A stretch of 64,000 bases of DNA from Janthinobacterium violaceinigrum (GCF_009208555.1 NZ_WFLI01000004.1:212088-276087); one strand, 5' to 3'; positions 1 to 8,974 are shown, counted from the stretch's first letter. Numbers and translations are program-made. The notes: generated by a model from the letters alone, not told the origin.

Positions 1-982
1 CCAGCTTGAGCATGGGCACGACCACGCTGGCGATGAAAATGATGATGGCCAGGCCTTTCGAGCCGCTGGTCCAGAACAGCACCACGCCGCTCATGATGGT
101 GTCGTCCTGCGCGCCGAACAGCGACTGCGTCACCATCACGGGCAGCAGGTTGGCGGGAATGTAGAGGATCATGGCGGCGATCAGCAAGGCCCAGGTGCGG
201 CTGATGCTGTTTGGCTTGCGCACATGCAGGGCCGAGCCGCAGCGCACGCAGCGCAGGTGTTTTCCATGGCCCAGGGGCGGCGCCACCAGGCCGCAGGCAT
301 GGCAGGGCACCATCTTCGCGCCGGGCGCGAACGCCTTGTAGCGGATGCCGGGCAGCGCTTGCCGGGTCAGGTCGTCGCCCAGGTTCCACAAGGCCTTGGG
401 GTCGAACGAGACGACGATGGCCAGCAGCAGGGTGAGCGCGCCAAACGCGAACAGGCCCGGTTGCGGCAGCACGGTGGCCAGGCTGGTCATCTTGACGACC
501 GTGATCAGGATGCCGATCATCAGCACTTCCGTCATGCCCCATTCGCGCGCCGTCTGCACGGCGCGCAGCACGCGGTTAAAACCGGGCACCTTGATGCCGC
601 CGCGCAGACCCAGCGCCACGTACAGCAGGGAACCCAGTTCGATGGCGGGAAAGAGGATGGTAAACAGGAAGACCATCGTCGCCACCACCTGCATCTGCTC
701 GGACCACAGCACGCGGATGGAACCGAGCAAGGTGGCGCTGGAAGTCAGGCCATTGACGTCGAGTTCGACGATGGGGAAGAACTGGGCGATCAGGAAGACC
801 AGGGCGGCGCCCAGGGTCAGCGCCACGACCTTGTCCAGGCCAGCGGAAGCACCGCGGCCCGAGGCGGCCCGGTACAGCACCGAGCGGCAACGGACGCAGC
901 GCGCCTTTTCGCGTGGACGCAGCGGACGTTTGCGGTACAGCACGCCGCAGTCATGGCAGCTAATCAGGTCGTATCGGTGCAC
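1..982 (-). CDS. pqiA: PqiA-like membrane protein (3' end outside window)
   Basis: The C-terminal end lies beyond the left edge. The visible part begins with a zinc-ribbon-like CHDCG...CVRC segment, continues through several hydrophobic helices, then has a second CHACG...CVRCG ribbon followed by more helices. This duplicated ribbon-plus-membrane layout is that of paraquat-inducible protein A, an inner-membrane partner of MCE-type lipid transport proteins. The start is uncertain: a GTG at 982 is used here, and a TTG at 1006 preceded by GGGA is equally possible because an in-frame stop lies just upstream of both. It is unrelated in function to the catabolic genes that follow and probably marks the border of that region. 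Confidence 0.8.
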   Translation of the reverse strand, partial: MHRYDLISCHDCGVLYRKRPLRPREKARCVRCRSVLYRAASGRGASAGLDKVVALTLGAALVFLIAQFFPIVELDVNGLTSSATLLGSIRVLWSEQMQVVATMVFLFTILFPAIELGSLLYVALGLRGGIKVPGFNRVLRAVQTAREWGMTEVLMIGILITVVKMTSLATVLPQPGLFAFGALTLLLAIVVSFDPKALWNLGDDLTRQALPGIRYKAFAPGAKMVPCHACGLVAPPLGHGKHLRCVRCGSALHVRKPNSISRTWALLIAAMILYIPANLLPVMVTQSLFGAQDDTIMSGVVLFWTSGSKGLAIIIFIASVVVPMLKL

Positions 983-1070
983 AGTGTGAAGTTTGCCGGC
1001 GCGCAAGCGCGACTATCCCATATCAATGCCAGCAATCATGACAGAGTTGGCATTTTCCTGCACTACAGCA

Positions 1071-2429
1071 TTATTCTTTTGCATTCCCCCGCAGCAACGC
1101 TTCCACGGCGCGGCCGATTTGCAGCACCGTGTCGTCGGCGCCCGCCAGGCCGCAGATGCCCAGCCCCACGGGCAGTTCGCCGTCCGCATGGCACGGCAGC
1201 GACAGCGCGCAGCCGTCGAGGAAGTTGATCACGCTGGCATTGCGCAGCACCAGGCCATTCGTGGCGAAGAAGGTGGCGTCATCCGCTTCCAGCGGCGCCA
1301 CTTCCGGCGCCACGATGGCCACGCTGGGCATCAGCCACGCATCGAATGGCGCCAGGCGCCGCCGGGCGACGCCGATCAGGCGCGCGCGCGCATCGAGCAA
1401 ATCGATGTAGTCGGCTGCGCCCTGCTGCTGGCCGCGGCGGATACGCGCCGCCACGCGCTGGTCGTATTGCGCGCCCTTCTCGTCGAGCAGCGCGCGGTGC
1501 CAGTGCCACGCTTCCGCCGCCACCAGGCCGCCGCCGCCATTGATCGTCGGCAGCTCCAGCAGTTCCGGAAAATCGAACTGTTCCACCTGCGCGCCGGCCG
1601 CGCGCAGTTCGTCCAGTGCGCGCGCGTAAGCCTGCTGCACCTGCGGCTCGACATTGGCGCCCACGTAGTCCAGGGTAAAGCCGAAGCGCAAGCCTTTCAA
1701 GGCTGGCGCGTGAGCGGCAATCGCGTGGCCGGACAGCACCGCATGCAGGATGGCGCAGCAATCGACGCTGTGCGCGATGGGACCGGCCGAGTCGAGGGAG
1801 CGCGACAGCGGCACCGTGCCCGCCAGCGACACGGCAGCCGCCGTCGGCTTGAAGCCCGTCAAGCCGCAAAAGGCGGACGGGATGCGGATCGAGCCGCCCG
1901 TGTCCGTGCCCAGCGCGCCGGCCGCCATCCCCAGCGCCACCGTGACGGCGCCGCCCGAGGTGGAGCCGCCCGCCACGCGCGCGCCGTCGTGCGGATGGCG
2001 CGGCGTGCCGTAATGGGGATTGAGGCCCAGGCCGGAGAATGCGAATTCGCTCATGTTGGTGCGGCCCAGCAGGATGGCGCCGGCCGCGCGCAGGCGCGCC
2101 ACGGCACCAGCATCGGCAACGGCAGGCGGCGCCTCGGCCAGCGCCAGCGAAGCGGCGCTGCTGACCTGCCCCTTGACGTCGAACAGGTCCTTGATGGACA
2201 GGGGAATGCCCGCCAGCGGCGAAGGCACCAGGCCGGCCGCGCGCGCCGCATCGCTGGCGCGCGCTTCCATCAGCGCCTGTTCGCCATCGAGGCCGACATA
2301 CGCATGGCCGCCCTGCGCCCGGTGCGCCTCGGCGCGCGCCAGCATCTGCTCGGTCAATGCCACGCTGCTGGTGCGGCCGGCGGCCAGGTCGGCCGCCAGG
2401 TCGCGGATGGTCTTGGTCAACTGGGTCAT
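1071..2429 (-). CDS. Amidase signature family hydrolase
   Basis: This 452-residue protein has the amidase signature triad: Lys80 in the SIKD segment, the cis-Ser in GGSTSGG (residues 154-160) and the nucleophile Ser180 in DTGGS. The family hydrolyses linear amides, ureido and allophanate bonds, and the exact substrate cannot be read from sequence. The start at 2429 was chosen over an upstream in-frame ATG because it gives the usual N-terminus and sits 4 nt after the DUF2848 stop. It is the last gene of the minus-strand LysR-led cluster, so it probably cleaves an amide intermediate of the compound imported by the MFS transporter. GatA of tRNA amidation is unlikely because no gatB or gatC is present. 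Confidence 0.88.
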   Translation of the reverse strand: MTQLTKTIRDLAADLAAGRTSSVALTEQMLARAEAHRAQGGHAYVGLDGEQALMEARASDAARAAGLVPSPLAGIPLSIKDLFDVKGQVSSAASLALAEAPPAVADAGAVARLRAAGAILLGRTNMSEFAFSGLGLNPHYGTPRHPHDGARVAGGSTSGGAVTVALGMAAGALGTDTGGSIRIPSAFCGLTGFKPTAAAVSLAGTVPLSRSLDSAGPIAHSVDCCAILHAVLSGHAIAAHAPALKGLRFGFTLDYVGANVEPQVQQAYARALDELRAAGAQVEQFDFPELLELPTINGGGGLVAAEAWHWHRALLDEKGAQYDQRVAARIRRGQQQGAADYIDLLDARARLIGVARRRLAPFDAWLMPSVAIVAPEVAPLEADDATFFATNGLVLRNASVINFLDGCALSLPCHADGELPVGLGICGLAGADDTVLQIGRAVEALLRGNAKE

Positions 2430-2433
2430 GTTC

Positions 2434-3111
2434 TTATCCTTCCACGGGCAGGGTTTGCACGGCATAGCGGTGCTGCAGGCGGCGCTGCAAGGCAGGATCA
2501 TACAGCTCCAGCTCGAACGCGTCGCCATGGCCCATTTCACCGATGATCGGCTGCGTGCCGCAGAACATGGCGCTGCCCACGGGCAGGCTGGCCTGCCCCG
2601 TGTAGCGCAGGATCAGGTCTTCCGGCGACAGCATGCGCGTCACGGGGCCATCCTGGTACAGGGCCGGCACGCCGGCCCGTTCGCGCCAGGAACGCATCTG
2701 CAGCTGGTCCCAGTGGCCGGCCACGTCGGCATGGCGCCACAAGGTGTCGCCCACGGGCTTGCCGCACATCTGCTTCGAGACCGTCACGCCATAGCTTTCC
2801 ACCTTGCGGTCCGTGTGGTCGGAGCCGATGCCCACCAGCAGGCCGTATTCGGTGGAGAACAGCACGAATTCGGCCTCGCCCGACGAATCGCGGCCCGGCA
2901 CTTCGATGGCCGCATCGCTGGACAGCAGCGCCGCCGCCACGCGGTAAAACGTCGGCACGCTTTTGGGGCGCGCCACGCCGATGGCTTCCAGTTCGGCGAT
3001 ATGGTGTTCGACCATCGCCATGTCGCGGCCCGTCCAGCCGGCGATGATCAGATTGTCGATGTCGAAGGTGACGGGGCCGTGGCCGGCCAGGTTGAAGGTA
3101 TGGGTGCTCAT
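2434..3111 (-). CDS. DUF2848 family protein
   Basis: The 225-residue product matches my recollection of DUF2848, including the segment GIGSDHTDRKVESYG near the middle, rich in charged and possibly metal-binding residues. The function is unknown. A relationship to the fumarylacetoacetate hydrolase fold is possible but not shown here. The start at 3111 is 7 nt after the transporter stop, and an upstream in-frame ATG inside the transporter was rejected. Tight packing with the amidase (4 nt gap) indicates co-transcription and consecutive steps in one pathway. Confidence 0.75.
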   Translation of the reverse strand: MSTHTFNLAGHGPVTFDIDNLIIAGWTGRDMAMVEHHIAELEAIGVARPKSVPTFYRVAAALLSSDAAIEVPGRDSSGEAEFVLFSTEYGLLVGIGSDHTDRKVESYGVTVSKQMCGKPVGDTLWRHADVAGHWDQLQMRSWRERAGVPALYQDGPVTRMLSPEDLILRYTGQASLPVGSAMFCGTQPIIGEMGHGDAFELELYDPALQRRLQHRYAVQTLPVEG

Positions 3112-3118
3112 GACTTCC

Positions 3119-4453
3119 TTATTCCTCAAGGGGGCCGCGGCCCGTTTCTCTGGCCGCAAACACGGCGGCGCCGGTGATCAGCAAGGCCGCCGCCACGTAC
3201 AGCGAGACGGCCATGGTGCTGTTGTACGAGCGGTACAGGCTGGCGATAACGAGGGGCGCGAAGCCGCCGCCGATGACGCCGGCCAGCGTGTAGGCCAGCG
3301 AAGACCCCGCATAGCGCACCTTGGTGGGGAACTGTTCGATGACGAAGGCCGCCTGCGGACCGTACATGATGGCGTGGATGACCAGGCCCACGACGACGGC
3401 AACGACGATGGCGGCAGGGCTGGCCGTATCGAGCAGGGTGAAGAAGGCGAACGCCCACACCAGGCCCAGGGTGGCGCCCAGCGCATACACGGGACGGCGG
3501 CCGATCTTGTCCGACAGGGCGCCAAAAACGGGTACCGACAGCGCATTGCAGGCCGTGCCGATCATGATGGCGGTGAGCGCCAGGGTCGACGACAGGTGCA
3601 GCACCGTCGTCACGTACGTCAGGGTGAACACCACCACCAGCGCATACAGCACGTCCGAGCCGATGCGCACGCCGCCGGCGATCAGCAGACGGCGCCAGTA
3701 GAGGCGCAGCACGTCGCCGATCGGCGCTTCCGCCTTCGCATCCTGCTGATCGAGTTCCTTGAACAGCGGGGTTTCCTCGATGCCGCTGCGTATCCACATG
3801 CCGAAGGCCACCAGCAGCAGGCTGGCGATGAACGGCATGCGCCAGCCCCAGTCCATGAATGCTTCATGCGGCAGCAGATACGTGATCAGGCCGATGCAGC
3901 CCGTCGCCAGCAGGGTGCCGAACGATGGCCCCACCTGCGTCCACGAGGCATTGCGGCCCCGCTTGTCCGCCGCCCCGTGTTCGACGGAGATCAGCACGGC
4001 GCCTGCCCATTCGCCGCCCAGCGCGATGCCCTGCACGAAGCGCAGCGCCACCAGCAGGACCGGGCTCCAGATGCCGGCCGTCGCATACGTGGGCAGGAGG
4101 CCCATCAGGCCCGTCGTCACGCCCATCAGCATCAGGGTCACCACCAGTACCCAGCGGCGTCCCAGCTTGTCGCCCAGATGGCCGAAGATCACGCCGCCGA
4201 TCGGGCGCGAGATATAGCCGACGGCATACGTGGAAAAGGCCAGGATGGTGCCCGTCAGCGGATCGAATGAAGGGAAGAACAGGTGATTGAAAATCAGCGC
4301 CGCCATGGTGTTGTAGACGGTGAAGTCATACCATTCCAGGGTCGTGCCGACCATGCTGGCCGTGGCCAGGCGTCCCGTCTTGGGCTTCCCGCCCGCTGCG
4401 GGCGCATGCGATTCTCGCTGCGCAGTGGCGCGCGCCGTGGTGTGTGTGGTCAT
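3119..4453 (-). CDS. MFS transporter, metabolite:H+ symporter type
   Basis: The 444-residue protein has about twelve hydrophobic segments. It carries the MHS-family motifs TLEWYDFTVYN after a charged N-terminus, GHLGDKLGRR in the first cytoplasmic loop, and RFVQGIALGGEW in the fourth to fifth helix region. Family members carry organic acids such as shikimate, alpha-ketoglutarate, proline or aromatic acids with protons across the inner membrane. It lies between the DUF4286-like gene and DUF2848, which suggests it imports the substrate of the amidase cluster. The N-terminal extension of about 30 polar residues is longer than usual. Confidence 0.88.
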   Translation of the reverse strand: MTTHTTARATAQRESHAPAAGGKPKTGRLATASMVGTTLEWYDFTVYNTMAALIFNHLFFPSFDPLTGTILAFSTYAVGYISRPIGGVIFGHLGDKLGRRWVLVVTLMLMGVTTGLMGLLPTYATAGIWSPVLLVALRFVQGIALGGEWAGAVLISVEHGAADKRGRNASWTQVGPSFGTLLATGCIGLITYLLPHEAFMDWGWRMPFIASLLLVAFGMWIRSGIEETPLFKELDQQDAKAEAPIGDVLRLYWRRLLIAGGVRIGSDVLYALVVVFTLTYVTTVLHLSSTLALTAIMIGTACNALSVPVFGALSDKIGRRPVYALGATLGLVWAFAFFTLLDTASPAAIVVAVVVGLVIHAIMYGPQAAFVIEQFPTKVRYAGSSLAYTLAGVIGGGFAPLVIASLYRSYNSTMAVSLYVAAALLITGAAVFAARETGRGPLEE

Positions 4454-4487
4454 AGCCTACCTCTCTCGTCAGTTTTATTGCAGGCCC

Positions 4488-4512
4488 GGCGCAGGATGCT
4501 TTGCCCTGCGCC
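4488..4512 (-). other. Intercistronic hairpin
   Basis: GGCGCAGG and CCTGCGCC form a perfect 8 bp stem around a 9 nt loop between the DUF4286-like gene and the transporter. No T-run follows on the minus strand, so it is more likely an mRNA-stabilising or processing hairpin than a terminator. Confidence 0.45.
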
Positions 4513-4561
4513 GTGGCCCGTGTCTCGTGTTATCGGTGCCGGCAAGATGCGCGTGCCCGCG

Positions 4562-5236
4562 TCAGGCCGCTTGCAGGTCCGCCTCGCGCAGCTGCCAGGA
4601 CAGCTGCAGGATGGCCGCCTGTTCGCCATCGAGGCCCAGCGCCGCACCGGCTTCGTTTGCCGCCGCCACGGCGGCGCTTTCCGACGACGCGTCGATCAGG
4701 AAGATGGGATCGAGCACGCGGCCTTCCTTCTGCTCCGCCGGCAAAGGACCGGACAGATTGGCATCGGGCGTGAGCAGGCGCGTGGAAATCACGCCATCGA
4801 TCTGCAGCAGCTTCGTCCCCAGCGCCGCCATGCCGGCCACCGCTTGCGCGTCCTGGCCGATGGCTGGCGCCCCCAGGCGCAGCACGGCCAGCCAGGCGCC
4901 CGTGCCCATGCCCGTTTCCGCCTCGATGGCGCAGACCCGGCGCATCGGATCACGCATGCGCTGCAGATTCGCCACCGACCATGGCGTCTGCTGGCCGAAA
5001 GCCTTGAAATAGTCCGGCGTCTGGAAGGCGTCGAGCGAGACGGTACGGTACAGGCCCAGGTATTTGCGGGGACCGCGCACGCTCTGGTAGCGCGTGCCGC
5101 TGACAAAACCGGGAATGCGCACGCGCTCTTCCACGTGCTCGCGGTCATACCAGCGGTTGAAATCGAGTTCGTGTTCAGGGTCGGCGCTGGTCCAGACAAA
5201 CAGGATGCCGGGCAAGGTGGTGGTGAACGTCGTCAT
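4562..5236 (-). CDS. Conserved protein, probably DUF4286 family
   Basis: The 224-residue soluble protein contains a segment around residues 20-40 (DFNRWYDREHVEERV) followed by RYQSV, typical of small dimeric alpha/beta-barrel (EthD or Dabb-like) proteins. The two halves are similar in pattern, so it may hold two ferredoxin-like folds. No catalytic function can be assigned. The start at 5236 was preferred to an ATG at 5296 because the extra residues look like leader sequence. It is the first gene downstream of the LysR regulator and probably the first of the regulated operon. Confidence 0.65.
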   Translation of the reverse strand: MTTFTTTLPGILFVWTSADPEHELDFNRWYDREHVEERVRIPGFVSGTRYQSVRGPRKYLGLYRTVSLDAFQTPDYFKAFGQQTPWSVANLQRMRDPMRRVCAIEAETGMGTGAWLAVLRLGAPAIGQDAQAVAGMAALGTKLLQIDGVISTRLLTPDANLSGPLPAEQKEGRVLDPIFLIDASSESAAVAAANEAGAALGLDGEQAAILQLSWQLREADLQAA

Positions 5237-5365
5237 GATGGTTCCGTTGTGCGTTGTAAGTGGTGTGCCAACCCAGAATAGGCGGCACGCCATCACTTGG
5301 CAAACGGGTTATTCTGAACGCGACTGATAAGTTTTTCTTGTGGGTCGCGGCGATTACAGCAACTT

Positions 5366-5387
5366 AATTGTCACGCTAATTGTCACG
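5366..5387. promoter_or_regulatory. 10 bp direct repeat downstream of lysR
   Basis: AATTGTCACG occurs twice, separated by 2 nt. The second copy overlaps the stop codon of the LysR gene, and both lie about 130-150 bp upstream of the DUF4286-like gene. The 12 bp period would place both copies on roughly one face of the helix. This is a candidate binding site for the LysR protein or another regulator. No experimental support is available. Confidence 0.35.
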
Positions 5388-6309
5388 TCCGTGCACCGGC
5401 GCCATACTCCTCGCCCAGCCCCAGGGTGAACCTGGCCGCTTCCTCGCACGCCAGCATGGCCACCAGCTGGATCGCTTCCGTGGTGATGTCTTCGCTGTAG
5501 CTGATGACGATGCGCTGCGGCGCCAGGGCGCTGGCGCATGGAATCAGCGCGATGTTGCCCTGCTCGATTTCCTCGCGCAGGGGCGCCAGCGGCAGCACGG
5601 CGATGCCGAAGCCCGCCTTCACGAGGCGCACGATGGCCGAGATCGAGCTGACGCAGTGCACCCTGCCCAGCTGCACGCCCTCGTCCTGGCACAGCGCTTT
5701 CAATGCGGAATGGGGCTGCGAGCCCCGGTTCATGGTGATGATCGGATGCTGCGCCAGTTGCGCCACGGTGAACGGTTTGCCCGTGTCGGGCCAGTCGGCC
5801 TTCCTGCCCGCCCAGCCCATGGCGATGGCACCGCTGCCCGTGCTGCGGATATGGTCGCCCGTCAGCATGTCCGTCTGCAGCGCGATATCGAGTTCGCCCT
5901 GCTGCAGCTGTTCGTGCAGGCGGCGCGTCGATTCGGACGTCAATTGGATCTCGATGCCCGGATAGCGTTCCTGCACGCGCTGCAGGAACGGGATCAGCCA
6001 GGTATGGACGATGGTTTCGATGACGCCGATGCGCACTTCGCCCGTGATGTGCGCGGGCGAGGAATTGGCCGCATACATGTCGCGGCACAGTTCCAGCATG
6101 CGCTCGGCGTACACGAGCAGGTTGCGCCCGGCGAAGGTCAGGCGGATTTCACGCGCATCGCGGTCGAACAGCCGCGTGCCGAAGTCCTGCTCCAGCGAGG
6201 CGATGCGGTTCGAGATGGCCGCCTGCGTGATGTGCAGCTTGTCGGCCGCCGTGCGGAAGCTGCCCAGCCGCGCAGCCCAGACAAACGCTTCGAGAAAACG
6301 GGTATTCAA
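5383..6309 (-). CDS. LysR-type transcriptional regulator
   Basis: The 308-residue protein has the N-terminal LysR winged helix (residues 1-60, with SFRTAADKLHITQAAISNRIASLE as recognition region) and a type 2 periplasmic-binding-protein-like effector domain. It is encoded on the same strand as, and directly upstream of, the DUF4286-like/MFS/DUF2848/amidase operon, so it most likely senses the substrate or an intermediate of that operon. The start at 6309 gives the standard length for the family. Confidence 0.9.
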   Translation of the reverse strand: MNTRFLEAFVWAARLGSFRTAADKLHITQAAISNRIASLEQDFGTRLFDRDAREIRLTFAGRNLLVYAERMLELCRDMYAANSSPAHITGEVRIGVIETIVHTWLIPFLQRVQERYPGIEIQLTSESTRRLHEQLQQGELDIALQTDMLTGDHIRSTGSGAIAMGWAGRKADWPDTGKPFTVAQLAQHPIITMNRGSQPHSALKALCQDEGVQLGRVHCVSSISAIVRLVKAGFGIAVLPLAPLREEIEQGNIALIPCASALAPQRIVISYSEDITTEAIQLVAMLACEEAARFTLGLGEEYGAGART

Positions 6310-6378
6310 TGGAGCTCTTCTTCACATAATGTGTGGTCGGCCCATTGTAAGCCAAACTGCCTTGCCTTATTTCCCGCC

Positions 6379-7614
6379 CTATTTCTTGCCCAGGAAATCG
6401 AGCAAGGTCAGGGCGACGATCTTGCTGGCCTTGCGCAGATCGTCGAGCGCCAGGCGTTCATCGGCCTTCTTCGCATTCGATTCGGGCACCGTGCGCGGGC
6501 CGGCGCCATACAGCACGGCCGGGATGCCCCGTTCGCCATACAGGCGCGCATCCGCATACAGGGGCGTGCCGACGGCGGGAATCGTCTCGCCGAGGATGGC
6601 TTGCGCATTCTTTTGCAGGCTGCCCACCAGCTGCTCGGAACCGGGCAAGGGGCGCAGCGCGTGCGACAGCAGCAGGCGACGGATCTCGAGGCGGATGCCC
6701 GGTTCGCCCCGCACGGCGTCTTCGATCAGGGCCCGCACCTGCGCTTCCACCGCCACCGGGTCTTCTTCCGGGATCATCCGGCGGTCCATCTTCATGACGA
6801 CTTTTCCCGGCACCACATTGGTATTCGTGCCGCCATCGATGCGCCCCACCAGCATGGTGGGCGAGTCGATGCCGGCGACCTTGGACTTGATCTTTTTCAG
6901 CTCCGGCAGCTGGCCGTAGATGGCGTTGAGGATCTTGTTGGCCGCCTGCAGCGCGTCATGCCCCGTCTCCGGCATGGAGCCGTGGCCCGACTTGCCGTGC
7001 ACGGTGATTTCCAGCTGCAGGCAGGCGTTGTGCGCGGTGACGATGCCGTAGCTGAAACCGGCCGCGATGACGAAATCGGGCTTGGTCAGCTGCTGTTCCA
7101 GCAGCCAGCCCGGCCCCAGCAAGCCGCCGAATTCCTCGTCGTACGTGAAGTGCAGTTCCAGCTGGCCTTGCAGTGGAATGCCCAGCGCTTCGAGCGCGCG
7201 CGCGGCAAACACATAGGTGGCGAAATCGCCTTTTGAGACGGCCGTCGCGCGGCCGTAGATATAGCCGCCGTCGATCTGGCCGCCATACGGCGGATACGTC
7301 CAGTTGTCGCCGGGCGGCACCACGTCGCCATGCGCATTCAGGGCCACCGTCGGACCGCCTGCCGCATACGGGCGGCGCACGATCAGGTTGGTGATGCTCT
7401 GCATGCCATACGCCTCCACCTGTTCTTTTGGCACGGCATGCTGTTCCGCCTGCCAGCCGTAGGCCTGCAGCAGCTGCGCCACCAGTTCCGCGTGAGGCGC
7501 GTTGTTGCCGGGTGGCGTGTCCGTCGGCTGCTGCACCACCTTCTGTAAAAATGCGACTTCCTCGTCGAAGTGTTCGTCGATCCAGGCCGTGATACGTTCT
7601 GCGTGCGTTGTCAT
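6379..7614 (-). CDS. M20/ArgE-DapE family hydrolase
   Basis: The 411-residue protein has the M20 layout: NAHGDVVPPG with the HxD metal ligands near residue 95, TYDEEFGG with the catalytic and metal Glu pair near residue 160, then a lid domain. Two usual ligand sites look altered. The GRGxxDxKG-type segment reads GRATAVSKGD, and the C-terminal AH..E-type segment reads SNAKKADE. Its ATG overlaps the puuD stop by 4 nt (ATGA), so the two are translationally coupled, and a role in urate or ureide breakdown is likely. The substrate is unknown; it is not an obvious allantoate hydrolase, since that activity is encoded at 9987-11741. Confidence 0.8.
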   Translation of the reverse strand: MTTHAERITAWIDEHFDEEVAFLQKVVQQPTDTPPGNNAPHAELVAQLLQAYGWQAEQHAVPKEQVEAYGMQSITNLIVRRPYAAGGPTVALNAHGDVVPPGDNWTYPPYGGQIDGGYIYGRATAVSKGDFATYVFAARALEALGIPLQGQLELHFTYDEEFGGLLGPGWLLEQQLTKPDFVIAAGFSYGIVTAHNACLQLEITVHGKSGHGSMPETGHDALQAANKILNAIYGQLPELKKIKSKVAGIDSPTMLVGRIDGGTNTNVVPGKVVMKMDRRMIPEEDPVAVEAQVRALIEDAVRGEPGIRLEIRRLLLSHALRPLPGSEQLVGSLQKNAQAILGETIPAVGTPLYADARLYGERGIPAVLYGAGPRTVPESNAKKADERLALDDLRKASKIVALTLLDFLGKK

Positions 7615-8843
7615 TTTGTTCCTTGCATGGTCTGTTGCAGCCAGACGCCCAGTTCACTGCGCTCGGCGTCCGTCATATTGGTCAGGTTCCCGATCGGCAT
7701 GGCTTTGAGCTCGATGGCCTGCTTGTAGATTTGCGCCGCATGCTGGCGGATTTCCGTTTCATTATCCAGCATCATGCCGGCCGGTGCCGTGGCAAAGCCC
7801 GGCTGCGTGGGCTGGGCCGAATGGCAGGTGGCGCAGCGCTGGGCGATGATGGCATGCACGTGCTTGAATTGCGCTGCGGGGTCCGCGGCCGGCGCGGCCG
7901 CCACGGCCACGGGCGCTTTCGGCGCGATGGCCACGGCCACGGCCACCAGCAAGGCCACGCCCAGGGCCGGATAGCGCCACTCGACCCGGCCCTTGTGGCG
8001 CAGGTTGAAGAAGTGGCGGATGAAGACGCCGGCCGCCATGATCAGCGCCAGCACCAGCCAGGCGTGATCGTTGCGGTAGGTCATCGCGTAGTGGTTGCTG
8101 ATCATGATGAACAGCACGGGCAAGGTGAAATAATTGTTATGCACGCTGCGCTGCTTGGCTTTCAGGCCGTGTTTGGGGTCGGGCAGCTTGCCGGCGGCCA
8201 TGGCTTCAACCATCTTGCGCTGGCCGGGAATGATCAGCATCAGCACATTGGCCACCATGATGGTGCCGATCATGGCGCCCACGTGGATGTAGGCGGCGCG
8301 CCCGCTGAGCAGGTGCGTGAGCACATACGCGGCGCCGACGATCAGCGCAAACACCGTCACGCCGAACCACAGCTCGTATTGCGCCAGCTTCGAGCGGCAC
8401 AGCAGGTCGTACACGGTCCAGCCGATGACGAGGGTGGCGATGCCGATGCCGATCGCCTGGCCGCTGCTGATGTCGGCCACGGATTTGTCGATCATCATGG
8501 CCTGGGCATTGAAGTAGTAGGCTATCGTCAGCAGTGCAAAGCCGGACAGCCAGGTGGAATACGCTTCCCACTTGAACCAGTGCAGTTCCTTCGGCAGTTC
8601 GGCGGGCGCCACCAGGTATTTTTGCGGGTTATAGAAGCCGCCGCCGTGCACGGCCCACAATTCTCCCGACACGCCTTTCTTTGCCAGCTCGGAGCCGGGC
8701 GCGGGCGGGCGGATCGAGTTGTCGAGCCAGACGAAATAAAAGGAAGCACCGATCCAGGCGATGCCCGTGATGACGTGCAGCCAGCGGACGATCAGGTTCA
8801 GCCACTCCAGGCCGTACGGAATCAGGTAGGCAAATACTTCCAT
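7611..8843 (-). CDS. puuD: Urate hydroxylase PuuD with C-terminal cytochrome c domain
   Basis: The 410-residue membrane protein starts with YGLEWLNLIVRWLHVITGIAWIG and has about eight transmembrane helices to residue 310, matching the membrane urate oxidase family PuuD. It ends with a soluble cytochrome c domain carrying the haem motif CATCH near residue 345. PuuD oxidises urate to 5-hydroxyisourate and passes electrons to the respiratory chain instead of oxygen. UraH (63181) and UraD (9987) supply the next two steps. AGAGGAAA upstream of the ATG is a good ribosome binding site. The gene is divergent from a LysR gene and forms an operon with the M20 hydrolase. Confidence 0.95.
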   Translation of the reverse strand: MEVFAYLIPYGLEWLNLIVRWLHVITGIAWIGASFYFVWLDNSIRPPAPGSELAKKGVSGELWAVHGGGFYNPQKYLVAPAELPKELHWFKWEAYSTWLSGFALLTIAYYFNAQAMMIDKSVADISSGQAIGIGIATLVIGWTVYDLLCRSKLAQYELWFGVTVFALIVGAAYVLTHLLSGRAAYIHVGAMIGTIMVANVLMLIIPGQRKMVEAMAAGKLPDPKHGLKAKQRSVHNNYFTLPVLFIMISNHYAMTYRNDHAWLVLALIMAAGVFIRHFFNLRHKGRVEWRYPALGVALLVAVAVAIAPKAPVAVAAAPAADPAAQFKHVHAIIAQRCATCHSAQPTQPGFATAPAGMMLDNETEIRQHAAQIYKQAIELKAMPIGNLTNMTDAERSELGVWLQQTMQGTK

Positions 8844-8932
8844 AAATTTCCTCTAGTCAGACCGAACCAATATTCGTGCCAATCTACACAAGATAAACGG
8901 ATTTACCGCCCATCACATGAAAAATATCGTAT

Positions 8933-8949
8933 ATTTGACATATTCAAAT
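8933..8949. promoter_or_regulatory. Dyad in puuD-lysR divergent intergenic region
   Basis: ATTTGA-N5-TCAAAT is a perfect inverted repeat 26 bp before the LysR start and about 90 bp before puuD, inside a longer imperfect dyad bounded by ATATCG and CGATAT. Position and shape fit a LysR recognition site controlling puuD and the regulator's own gene. Confidence 0.5.
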
Positions 8950-8974
8950 CGATATACAACAGAGCCGCCGCCAC

